Origin: Helicobacter sp. 13S00482-2
GTDB lineage: Bacteria > Campylobacterota > Campylobacteria > Campylobacterales > Helicobacteraceae
Direction of reading: 5' to 3'
Assembly: GCF_002272795.1 (NCBI RefSeq)
Contig: NZ_MLAT01000004.1
Location: forward strand, 62,001-126,000
DNA: 64,000 bases
Shown: positions 8,554 to 16,888 of the stretch, one piece after another
Layout: the number at the start of each line of letters is the position of its first letter
Numbering within the stretch: the stretch's first letter is position 1
Notes under the pieces: model-generated
Database searches by the model: none
What the model was told of the DNA's origin: nothing
The model's input: only the letters and a program-made list of their open reading frames with translations
Made by a program: the position numbers and the translations under genes

Positions 8554-11500
8554 TTAATATGACAATGATTGCTTGGATATTTTTTTACGCAAAGTCTCTA
8601 AGATGGTATTTAAGATATCATCATCATCTTTGCTTGGGGCAAGTATGGATTCTTTGATATCTTCATCATAGATGATGGTTATATTTTGAGTGTAATTAGA
8701 AATAGCTTTTACTTGGAGAGAATTTGCCAAAATCTTGATCATAATGATTTGAAGAAATTGCAAACTCATCACATCGAGCTTTCCAAATCTATCTTCAATC
8801 TCACCTTCTATTTCATAAACTTCAGAAACTTCTTTGCATAATGAAAGTCGTCTGTATAATTCTAATCTAAGCCTATCACTTGCAATGAGTTCGGGATTGA
8901 GATACCCACTTACACTAATCTTAAGCTCTACACTTGTAGGATTTTGGAGATTTGAGCCACTTAGATGCGTGATAGCATCTTCAAGCATTCGCAGATAAAG
9001 TCCATAGCCTATGTTTTTGATATGCCCACTTTGAGCTTGTCCTATAAGGTTTCCTCCTCCTCGTATTTCAAGATCGTGATAAGCGATAGATGCCCCACTG
9101 CCCAAATAAGAATTTTTTTCTAAGGCAAGAAGACGCTTTTGAGCTTCTTGCGAGAGAGTTTTTTTCTCATTCACAAGAAAATAGCAATACCCTTCTTTAT
9201 TTCCACGCCCTACTCTTCCTCTGAGTTGATGCAAATCAGCAAGTCCAAATTTATCGGCCTCATTAATGATGATCGTATTAGCATTTGGCAAATGTATGCC
9301 CGATTCTATGATAGAGGTGCACAAAAGCATATGATATTTTTCCTCTGCAAAATCAATCATAATATCTTCGCTTTCTTCAGAATGGATCTGTGAGTGCAAA
9401 ATAGCAATTTTTAGATTAGGAACGAGTGCTTGAATTTGCTCTTTAACTTTGTTGATAGTGGCAATATTATTGTGTATATAAAATATCTGACCATTCCTAC
9501 GCAATTCCCTATGAATAATTTCTTTAAGCAAAACAGAAGTATTTTCTTTGACAAATGTTTTGTTTGGTTGTCTTTGAATAGGAGGGATGAGCAGAGAACT
9601 CATACCTTTTATCTGCGAAAGTGCCATATTTAAAGTTCTAGGAATTGGGGTAGCGGACATACTTAAAAGGTGGGAATCTTTGCTGAGATCTTTAATAATT
9701 TCTTTTTGCTTAACACCAAATTTATGCTCTTCATCCACAACAATAAGACCAAGATTTTTAAATCTTGCATTCAGTAAGGAGTGTGTTCCTACAACCACAT
9801 CAATCTCACCATCAAGAAGTTTTTTGATGATCTGAGTTTTGTGAGATTTCACAAACCTATCAAGCTTGGCAATCCTTATTCCAAATGGCTCTAATCTATT
9901 TTTAAGCGTATTAAAATGCTGATTGCACAGCAAGGTTGTAGGCACAATCAATGCAGATTGATAACCACTTTTATACACAGCAAAAATCGCATTGAGTGCT
10001 ACCTCTGTTTTACCAAAACCAACATCTCCACTCAAAAGCCTATCCATAGCTTTTCCACTACTCATATCAGCAAAAATTTCTTTGATAGAACGTTCCTGAT
10101 CACTTGTTAGAGTAAAATGACAAGAATTTTTAAAACTCTCAAGCTCTACCAAAGAAGTATCAATTCGTTTTCCTTCAATCAAATCACGTTCTGCAGCAAG
10201 CTGAATGATAGCATCTGCGATTTCAAAAAGTTTGATTTTTACCTTTTCTTTTAGTTTTGCAAAGCTTCCTTTACCAAGCTTATCCATAATCGGAACATTC
10301 CCAAAAGGTGCTATGTAGCGTTGTATCATATGCAGATTTTCTACAGGAAGAAGGAGCTTGTCTTGTCCTTGATAAATAATCTCAATAAAATCTCTTACAC
10401 TCCCGAGTATGGTATTTTGAGTGATGCCTTTAAACATACCAATTCCATAATCATCATGAACCACATATTCTCCGCTATTAAGTTCATCAATACCAATCTT
10501 AGATTTTTTTTGTTTCTGCGTCCTTGTGTGTGTATTTAAAGAAATAATAAGCTCTGAAGGAGTAGAAATATTAATAATGCAATCAGAAATCTCGCACTTA
10601 AGGGATTCATTTAACGTTAGGTTTTTAAAAAGTGCTTGATTTTTTCCAAGAAGCGTGATGGACTTTTTTGCATTGAGTTCAATGATGGAATCTAAAACTC
10701 TTATATCCACATCAATATCAATACTTCCATCTCTGGGTTTATCAAGTACTTTTAAAGAAGTAAAATCCCCTAAGGTTAAAGATGAGCTATTTTCAAAGGA
10801 AAAAATCTCTTCAGCCTCTTTTAATGCTTCCATACTCAAAACGCATTCATAAGTTTTAATAAAATAAGTGCCATCTTCTTGTAAAAACCAAAAACCAAGC
10901 GAAGAAATATCCTTACTAAAGGCATCAAAATCGCATTGAGAGATTTTTTCTGTTAAGAGGTTGTATTTGCTCTCATCTAAACTAAACAATGCAGGGGGAA
11001 TATCAATACAATCATATTCTATTTTATCGCTGATTTGAGTATCAGGATCAAATGAACGAATACTTTCACATTCAGTATCAAAAAAACTGATTCTATAAGG
11101 AAGAGAGAATGGGGGAAATATATCAATAATATCCCCACGAAAACTAACTTCACCTTCAACTCCCACAATATCAACATTCTCATAACCATAATACAAAAGT
11201 CTATTTTTGAGTTCAGTAATATCAATAGAGGTATTTTTTTTAAGAGTGAAACTTTCAAGCATTCTAGAAATAGGTAAAGGATAAAGCAAGGTAGAGATAG
11301 GAGAAATTAGCAGAGGATTAGGGGTGCTGTAAAATTCCCTTAACTTCGCGAGCAATTCGCTAAATTCACTCACAAAAGAACGCATATCATCGCCCATTCT
11401 AGCTCTTAGATCTGGTAAAACAATTGGACTAAGAAAAGTTTTTTCCTTGCAAAACTTTGCAACCTGATAAGCTTGTTGTGCTTCCTTGAAATCTTTTGTG

Positions 11501-11559
11501 ATTAAAATGGATGTTTTAAATCCATTTTTAAAAGCATAATAAAGGCTAGATTGTATCAT
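8554..11559 (-). CDS. mfd: Transcription-repair coupling factor Mfd
   Basis: This DNA translocase displaces RNA polymerase stalled at lesions and recruits UvrA. From the N-terminus it has a UvrB-like domain (residues 1-300; FRGDIIDIFPPF), an RNA-polymerase-interaction domain (SGEYVVHDDYGIGMFKG) and an SF2 motor with Walker A (SGDVGFGKTEVALNA), DEEH box, SATPIPRTL and the QLRGRVGR motif. A short C-terminal TRCF domain follows. I chose the ATG at 11559 (MIQSSLYYAF), giving 1001 residues, because the 31 codons available upstream lie in ccmA and are unlike the family N-terminus. No strong ribosome site precedes either start, so it is probably translationally coupled to ccmA, which it overlaps by 14 bp. 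It is shorter than E. coli Mfd (1148 residues). Confidence 0.95.
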   Translation of the reverse strand: MIQSSLYYAFKNGFKTSILITKDFKEAQQAYQVAKFCKEKTFLSPIVLPDLRARMGDDMRSFVSEFSELLAKLREFYSTPNPLLISPISTLLYPLPISRMLESFTLKKNTSIDITELKNRLLYYGYENVDIVGVEGEVSFRGDIIDIFPPFSLPYRISFFDTECESIRSFDPDTQISDKIEYDCIDIPPALFSLDESKYNLLTEKISQCDFDAFSKDISSLGFWFLQEDGTYFIKTYECVLSMEALKEAEEIFSFENSSSLTLGDFTSLKVLDKPRDGSIDIDVDIRVLDSIIELNAKKSITLLGKNQALFKNLTLNESLKCEISDCIINISTPSELIISLNTHTRTQKQKKSKIGIDELNSGEYVVHDDYGIGMFKGITQNTILGSVRDFIEIIYQGQDKLLLPVENLHMIQRYIAPFGNVPIMDKLGKGSFAKLKEKVKIKLFEIADAIIQLAAERDLIEGKRIDTSLVELESFKNSCHFTLTSDQERSIKEIFADMSSGKAMDRLLSGDVGFGKTEVALNAIFAVYKSGYQSALIVPTTLLCNQHFNTLKNRLEPFGIRIAKLDRFVKSHKTQIIKKLLDGEIDVVVGTHSLLNARFKNLGLIVVDEEHKFGVKQKEIIKDLSKDSHLLSMSATPIPRTLNMALSQIKGMSSLLIPPIQRQPNKTFVKENTSVLLKEIIHRELRRNGQIFYIHNNIATINKVKEQIQALVPNLKIAILHSQIHSEESEDIMIDFAEEKYHMLLCTSIIESGIHLPNANTIIINEADKFGLADLHQLRGRVGRGNKEGYCYFLVNEKKTLSQEAQKRLLALEKNSYLGSGASIAYHDLEIRGGGNLIGQAQSGHIKNIGYGLYLRMLEDAITHLSGSNLQNPTSVELKISVSGYLNPELIASDRLRLELYRRLSLCKEVSEVYEIEGEIEDRFGKLDVMSLQFLQIIMIKILANSLQVKAISNYTQNITIIYDEDIKESILAPSKDDDDILNTILETLRKKISKQSLSY

Positions 11560-11971
11560 TTGTAGGTTTGTTGATAGGTGTTGTTTTGTGAATTTTATCA
11601 GTTGAACTTTGTTTTGTCTTGCTTTCGCCCATAAAAATACCTTTTCTCTCAATCACTAACTCTGAAGTGATAATTTTACCATCAATATATCCAAGTGGTA
11701 AGATCTCAACCACCTCAGATTCTGTAGTGCCGTTAAATTTTCCACTCACAATCAGTTTTTGTGCGTAGATCTCTCCAGTGACAAAACCACTTTTTCCAAT
11801 CATTACAGTATTTTTGGAATTGATATTTCCTTCAAATTCACCATCAATGTGCAAATGACAATCTGTATTGATTTCTCCTTTTAGTTTTGTCCCTTGAGCT
11901 ATAATGGTTGCTGGTCCCATTTTTCCTGTCCCCCCATTAGATTGTTTATTGTCGTTAGTAAAGATTGCCAT
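11546..11971 (-). CDS. ccmA: Bactofilin CcmA (cell-shape scaffold)
   Basis: This 141-residue cytoskeletal bactofilin polymerises through a right-handed beta-helix. The repeating hydrophobic/Gly pattern (ATIIAQGTKLKGEINTDCHL, then HIDGEFEGNINSKNTVMIGK) fills residues 21-105. The conserved block EVVEILPLGYIDGKI-T-ELVIERKGI closely matches H. pylori CcmA as I recall it. The disordered N- and C-termini are typical. In H. pylori it works with Csd1 and Csd2 to trim peptidoglycan cross-links and give helical shape. It starts inside csd1 (73-bp overlap in another frame), with AGGA nine bases upstream of the ATG. Confidence 0.95.
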   Translation of the reverse strand: MAIFTNDNKQSNGGTGKMGPATIIAQGTKLKGEINTDCHLHIDGEFEGNINSKNTVMIGKSGFVTGEIYAQKLIVSGKFNGTTESEVVEILPLGYIDGKIITSELVIERKGIFMGESKTKQSSTDKIHKTTPINKPTNDTI

Positions 11972-12831
11972 CTGATTGTCCTTTCTTTTTCAAATATAGA
12001 GTCAAAATTTTTCATATCCCACTTCACGAAATTCATCGGGTCAATGGGTTGGTTTAAAAATCGCACTTCATAATGCAAATGGGGACCTGTGCTAATCCCA
12101 GAGGTCCCACTATAAGCAAGAAGTTGGCCTTTTTTAACAAACTGTCCATTCTTAACAGCGATTTTATTAAGATGTGCATAATAAGTTCTAAACCCAAAAG
12201 AATGAGTTATTTTTACAAGTTTTCCATATCCGCCATTCCATCCATCTCCTGCAAAATCCACCACTCCATCAGCAGTAGAATATATAGGCGTATTCACAGG
12301 GGTTCCAAAATCCAAACCTGTATGCTTGTGGAGTATGTGTAAAATAGGATGCATTCTATTGCCAAATGGTGCTGAAATTCTCCTATATGATTCTAAAGGT
12401 CTGCCATTGGGGATAAATTTCATAATAAAAGCTTTCTGTGCTCCAGTGATAGAGGCAACATCAATTCGAGAAAGAAGACTTTCATTTTTTTCACCATCAT
12501 ATTCATCTTTTGAAACTCCAATAATCCCCTCAAGATCATCTACCCTATCTCCTGCAAGCGCAATCTCTTCTAAACGTTGATTAATTTCTTCATTTAAATA
12601 AGAATTTCTTTTGAGCATTTTTTGATACTGTTGATTTATAAGAACACTTTTTGTATTGATATCTTTGATTTCAGAACTAAAAACACTGATAGAAACAACC
12701 AAAAAAAGTACAATTCCCAAAATAAAAAGCAAGAAATACAAACTAAGTTGGCGAAAAATCATACTGACATTAATATGGCGACTACCATTTTTATCTGTAA
12801 TCATTAAAACAAGCCTTTTATCAAGGATCAT
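11899..12831 (-). CDS. csd1: M23 peptidoglycan endopeptidase Csd1
   Basis: This 310-residue membrane-anchored protein has a cytoplasmic N-terminus, one membrane segment (about 29-50), a periplasmic coiled coil (about 55-105) and a LytM/M23 domain (155-265). The zinc and catalytic residues are all present: H170 and D174 in HTGLDFGTP, H220 in YYAH, and H251/H253 in GPHLHYEVRF. It should cut D-Ala-mDAP cross-links in peptidoglycan and, in H. pylori, is needed for helical shape with Csd2 and CcmA. It overlaps csd2 by 4 bp (ATGA) and its last 24 codons overlap the start of ccmA. Confidence 0.94.
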   Translation of the reverse strand: MILDKRLVLMITDKNGSRHINVSMIFRQLSLYFLLFILGIVLFLVVSISVFSSEIKDINTKSVLINQQYQKMLKRNSYLNEEINQRLEEIALAGDRVDDLEGIIGVSKDEYDGEKNESLLSRIDVASITGAQKAFIMKFIPNGRPLESYRRISAPFGNRMHPILHILHKHTGLDFGTPVNTPIYSTADGVVDFAGDGWNGGYGKLVKITHSFGFRTYYAHLNKIAVKNGQFVKKGQLLAYSGTSGISTGPHLHYEVRFLNQPIDPMNFVKWDMKNFDSIFEKERTIRWQSLLTTINNLMGGQEKWDQQPL

Positions 12832-13769
12832 TTTTTCTTGCCTACATCAAAATCATCACTCTGATAACTGAGCTTATAAGTCTGAAGTTGTGCCATATCT
12901 TGGATAGTCCAAACCAAACTTTTCCAATCAATGGAAGCGTCGTGATCAAAAACTTCTTCAAAATTATTCGCATTCCAAGCTGTGTATATCGCAGGATCAA
13001 GCACCTTGCCTAAAAATCTCACCTCATAATAAAGTTTATCGCCATTTGAATTCCCCGTGTGGCCACTATAGCCGATGAGCTGACCTTTTTGAACAAAATC
13101 CCCTTTTTTCACAAGAGATTTCTCAAGATGTGCATACATAGAGCTAAATCCAAACGAATGACTGATTTTAATAAAATTACCATAACCATTGCTAGAATTG
13201 CTTTTGGCAATATCAATCACACCATCAGCTGTTGCATATACGGCAGTCCCCTGAGGTGTTGCAAAATCATAGCCTGTCGTGCTTGTGTTATTGATTTTTT
13301 TCATAGAGCGGGATTTTTGATAAGCAAGATCCTTAGATATATATGAACTGATGGGTTCTCCATTTGGAATCAAACTCAAAATAAGAGTTTTTTGGGATAA
13401 TGAAAGATCTTGTAAATCTATTTTTTCGTATTTTGAACTCTCACCAGTGGTTTTTTTAACACTAACAATATTTTCTAGATCATCAATTTTTTGACCTACA
13501 ACTGCAAGTTCTTCACCTTTTTGCTTGATTTGATCTTTTAAAAAATTATTTTTTTGATAAATATATTTGTATTCAGAAATGGCAACATTTTTTTTGAAAG
13601 CAATATCATCAATTTTTTCCATCAAAAACTTCATCAAAAAAAAGCAACTCAAAAGAAGTGCTGCAAATAAAAAGCAAATAAAAAGAAGTATTTTGGTCGC
13701 ATTTTTTGGCAACCGAAACTGTCTTGAACCAGATTCATCCACGATCGTAACCACAAGTTTATCTTGCAC
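12828..13769 (-). CDS. csd2: Degenerate M23 protein Csd2 (Csd1 partner)
   Basis: A 313-residue paralogue of Csd1 with the same layout: membrane segment about 26-47, coiled coil about 55-105, LytM fold 150-255. Three of the five zinc-site positions are changed: the first His is T164 (TTGYDF), and the HxH pair is K245-L-Y247 (KLYYEVRF). D168 and H214 remain. It is therefore unlikely to be a peptidase itself. In H. pylori the corresponding Csd2 is also catalytically degenerate and stabilises Csd1. It overlaps folC by 11 bp upstream and csd1 by 4 bp downstream, so expression of the pair is coupled. Confidence 0.92.
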   Translation of the reverse strand: MQDKLVVTIVDESGSRQFRLPKNATKILLFICFLFAALLLSCFFLMKFLMEKIDDIAFKKNVAISEYKYIYQKNNFLKDQIKQKGEELAVVGQKIDDLENIVSVKKTTGESSKYEKIDLQDLSLSQKTLILSLIPNGEPISSYISKDLAYQKSRSMKKINNTSTTGYDFATPQGTAVYATADGVIDIAKSNSSNGYGNFIKISHSFGFSSMYAHLEKSLVKKGDFVQKGQLIGYSGHTGNSNGDKLYYEVRFLGKVLDPAIYTAWNANNFEEVFDHDASIDWKSLVWTIQDMAQLQTYKLSYQSDDFDVGKKK

Positions 13770-14931
13770 CTGATTCCTCCAAAAATTGTTTCACCACACT
13801 GAAAGAACCGAACACTAAATATTGTTCCTCTTCTTTGATCTTTGAAGGCTCAAAAAAATCAAATTCAATGTGCAAATTTTTAATAATCTGCTTTAACTCG
13901 CTCTCCTCAATAATCCTTTCATTCTGGACTCTTATGATTAGGATCTTCTTGACAATAGGTTTGAGCGTTTTGAGTATAGATTTCACGTCTTTTTGCTTAT
14001 AAGTATTATACACTAGGATTACTTTCTTATTCTCAAAAACTTTTAGAATTTCTCTAGCAGCTTGTTCATTATGCCCAACATCAAGGACGATATTGTGGGA
14101 AATGCTTTGACATCTGCCTATCAAATTTAAAGCGGGAAATTGTTCCACATTAGGGTAAATATCTAGATAATTTAACACATTTATGGCAGTATGAAAATTA
14201 TGTGCTAAAAATTCAGGGAGAGAGTATTTTTTAGAATAAGCAATTCCCTCCTGCGTAGAATGAACAAAATAGAGCTCAGAATTTTTCTCATCTGCAATCT
14301 TTATTGCAAGTTCTCTTACAATAGAAAATGACTGTTCAGCAAGAAAGGCAACGCTAGTCATAGAATTGAGTTTTGTAGTAGCAATATCTTGAATACTCTC
14401 TCCTAATATTTCTTGATGATCTAGCCCAATAGTCGTGAATACAGAAATATCACGAGAAAGACAAGTGGTAGAGTCATACTCTCCTCCCAAACCTGCTTCA
14501 AGCACTAGAAAATCTACATCTTGAGCTAAAACACAGGCTAAAAAAGTTGCATACTCAAAATAACTAGATTCAAAAATAAAATCAAATTGTTGCAAAAATT
14601 GATGAGCTTTTTCAAGACTTTTTTCATCAATAATCTTCCCATTTTTATAATAACGTTCGTTAAAATCAAACAAGTGAGGAGAAGTGAAATGTAAAACCTG
14701 ATATCTGGCTTGAAGTAGCCCTAGAGTAATAAATCTCCCCGTGCTTCCCTTTCCGTTTGTTCCTACGATATGGATAGTCTTAGATGGATTTTTTAGATGA
14801 GGGGATAATTTGCTATAGATATTTTTTGCACGATTTGGATCAAAACGAACATATTCAGCTCCCTTTGATTGCAATAATTCTTTCAGAGGATTTTTAGTTG
14901 CAACATCTTGAGTTGTTTGGATTATTCCCAT
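13759..14931 (-). CDS. folC: Folylpolyglutamate/dihydrofolate synthase FolC
   Basis: This 390-residue Mur-ligase-family enzyme adds glutamate to dihydropteroate and to folates in the cytoplasm. It has the ATP P-loop HIVGTNGKGSTGRFI near residue 56, the FTSPHLFDFNERY segment with family Ser-Pro-His, the LEAGLGGEYDSTT motif and a C-terminal domain with LDVGHNEQAAREIL. Its length is slightly below the 420 residues of E. coli FolC. It sits between the diguanylate cyclase (10-bp overlap upstream) and csd2 (11-bp overlap downstream), so it is part of the long envelope operon. In H. pylori folC also adjoins csd2. Confidence 0.94.
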   Translation of the reverse strand: MGIIQTTQDVATKNPLKELLQSKGAEYVRFDPNRAKNIYSKLSPHLKNPSKTIHIVGTNGKGSTGRFITLGLLQARYQVLHFTSPHLFDFNERYYKNGKIIDEKSLEKAHQFLQQFDFIFESSYFEYATFLACVLAQDVDFLVLEAGLGGEYDSTTCLSRDISVFTTIGLDHQEILGESIQDIATTKLNSMTSVAFLAEQSFSIVRELAIKIADEKNSELYFVHSTQEGIAYSKKYSLPEFLAHNFHTAINVLNYLDIYPNVEQFPALNLIGRCQSISHNIVLDVGHNEQAAREILKVFENKKVILVYNTYKQKDVKSILKTLKPIVKKILIIRVQNERIIEESELKQIIKNLHIEFDFFEPSKIKEEEQYLVFGSFSVVKQFLEESGAR

Positions 14932-16346
14932 TCAACTCTATTCCTGCCACTATTTTTTGCTTTATATAGAAATTTATCAACTGAATCAATCAATTCAAAT
15001 TTATTATTATAAGAAGCTCTTTCTGCTATGCCTATACTTGTGGTGACTTTAATTTTTTGTTCTTTGTAAGTAAAATTAGTCTGTTCTATGGTTTTACAAA
15101 TTCTCTTTGCAAATTCTTTGGCTCTTTCCAAATCTGTATTTGGCATCAAAACAAGGAATTCATCGCCTCCATATCTGCCTACCATATCCGTTCCTCTACA
15201 ATTTTGTTTTAAAATATTTCCAAAAATCCCTAACAATTTATCCCCTGCAGTATGACCGTAAATATCATTCACATTTTTAAAGTTGTCTATGTCAAAAAAC
15301 AGTATTGAGTAATTGATTGAATGCTCTCTGAATTGCTGTTCATAAACCTCTGCAACTTTGTCAATATATTTTCGATTATACACATCAATGAGATTATCAA
15401 GCTTGGATTGCTCTTGAATATTTTTTACATACAAAGACAGTGCATTGAGTTCATCATAAAGTCGCTTGATGTTTTCTTCTTTGTTTCTCAAGGTATCATT
15501 AACTTCTATCATTTTCTGATAAATAATGTCAGAAAAATCCATGAGCTTTTGTTTTTCTTCTTTTACATCATTTTTTTCATTTAGGGATTCTTTAAAGGTC
15601 TTTATCTTTTCCATATGTTGAGTATTGCTATGGATAATACCATCAAGTTCAGATAAGACATCAAACGTATTTCTTTTGATCTTATTGCCATTTTGATCTA
15701 AAAGTTCTGGATTCAAAATAACACAATTTTCATCTTTAAAATCAGCAATTTCCTTTAAATGAACTAAAAAATCCATATCATTGATACTTTGTGGAGATTC
15801 TTCAAGCCTAGCTATAGCTTCTTTAAAATTAATCTTATAATCCTTCCATGGATTCATTAATGTGATAATAATAGAAAGAATTTGCTCTTGAATCTTTAGA
15901 TATTCTTTCTTTTTAGCAAAATCTTCCCAATTTTTTAGCAGAGCTTTGATAGCTTCGATATCTTCTAATTTTTCTCTAATAAATAGCTCAGGATAGTCTT
16001 TTTTTATCTGCTCACTTGAAAGTTTAAAAAGCATATCTAATAAAATATCAATCAAAAGCACATTGTATTGAATATGGTTTTCATTCTCTGAAGTGTTTGA
16101 AACATTTAAAATTTTAATGAGACGCTGAATAAACTCCTCTTTTGTTTCAATGTTGTAAGCAAGCATATTTTTCATTTTTTGGTTGATTTGATCAAAATAT
16201 TCCTGAAACCACGGACCACCTTCAAAAGAAAACTTCTGTCTTTGTAATTCTTTAGCTAAAAAATCAACACGTTCTTCTTCTGAAGAATTAGCAAGTTTGT
16301 CTAACTTTCTAAGAATTTTCTGAATTGTGCTTTTGACATCTGCCAT
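14922..16346 (-). CDS. Diguanylate cyclase (GGDEF) with helical N-terminal domain
   Basis: This 474-residue protein ends in a complete GGDEF domain. The active-site motif GGDEF starts at residue 393 in GRYGGDEFLVLMPNTD. The product-inhibition site RxxD (R384-G-T-D387) lies exactly five residues before it, and NFKNVNDIYGHTAGDKLL gives the metal/GTP region, so it should make c-di-GMP from two GTP. Residues 1-300 are helical and charged with no membrane segment or known sensor, followed by a coiled coil of about 40 residues leading into the catalytic domain. The protein looks soluble. It overlaps folC by 10 bp and lies 41 bp behind lptE, within the cell-shape/LPS operon. H. pylori, as I recall, has no GGDEF protein and nothing at this spot. 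Confidence 0.93.
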   Translation of the reverse strand: MADVKSTIQKILRKLDKLANSSEEERVDFLAKELQRQKFSFEGGPWFQEYFDQINQKMKNMLAYNIETKEEFIQRLIKILNVSNTSENENHIQYNVLLIDILLDMLFKLSSEQIKKDYPELFIREKLEDIEAIKALLKNWEDFAKKKEYLKIQEQILSIIITLMNPWKDYKINFKEAIARLEESPQSINDMDFLVHLKEIADFKDENCVILNPELLDQNGNKIKRNTFDVLSELDGIIHSNTQHMEKIKTFKESLNEKNDVKEEKQKLMDFSDIIYQKMIEVNDTLRNKEENIKRLYDELNALSLYVKNIQEQSKLDNLIDVYNRKYIDKVAEVYEQQFREHSINYSILFFDIDNFKNVNDIYGHTAGDKLLGIFGNILKQNCRGTDMVGRYGGDEFLVLMPNTDLERAKEFAKRICKTIEQTNFTYKEQKIKVTTSIGIAERASYNNKFELIDSVDKFLYKAKNSGRNRVEWE

Positions 16347-16387
16347 TTAAAATCCTAATTTATTTATAATTTCTTCTTGTTATTATA

Positions 16388-16888
16388 TTACATTTTACCT
16401 TGATAGGAAACTTGTGTTATAAATTTATCAACTGTCTGACTTGTAGCCTGTTCAATTGCATAAAATCGGTTATTGTAAGTAGTAAGAGGATTTTCTAAAG
16501 AAACAGAATAATCATAATATCCGTTATTTTTAAAGGTTTTTGATTGTCCTCTTTTATTTTTGTATGTAAAAGTTACATATGCAGTAGCACGATAAAATGT
16601 AGTGAATCCCTGTTCATTGGTCGCAATTGAAGTGTCACTCACATCTGTTATTTCAATAGTAATGATTGAATCAGCATCTTTTTGGGATGTGAGAGTGTTC
16701 TGGAATCTTGAAATGATTGCTCGATTGAGTATATCTTTTAATTGTACGGAGTTTTCAGGGTTAGGCAGATTGACAATGAGTTTTACATAAACACTATCAC
16801 CCAATACTTTTTGAGCATAATAAGCTGAAGGAAGATAGCCACAACCATAAAAAAATAAAAAAATACCTAAAGCAAGAAAAAATCTCAT
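16388..16888 (-). CDS. lptE: LPS-assembly lipoprotein LptE
   Basis: This 166-residue outer-membrane lipoprotein plugs the LptD barrel during lipopolysaccharide export. The signal peptide ends in a lipobox (FFYGC, Cys16). The mature part has the alternating strands of the LptE fold, including [13 protein letters not shown] and [20 protein letters not shown]. Assignment rests on this layout and on its place directly after leuS, where H. pylori has its LptE (HP1546). Its ATG overlaps the leuS stop by 4 bp. Confidence 0.8.
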   Translation of the reverse strand: MRFFLALGIFLFFYGCGYLPSAYYAQKVLGDSVYVKLIVNLPNPENSVQLKDILNRAIISRFQNTLTSQKDADSIITIEITDVSDTSIATNEQGFTTFYRATAYVTFTYKNKRGQSKTFKNNGYYDYSVSLENPLTTYNNRFYAIEQATSQTVDKFITQVSYQGKM

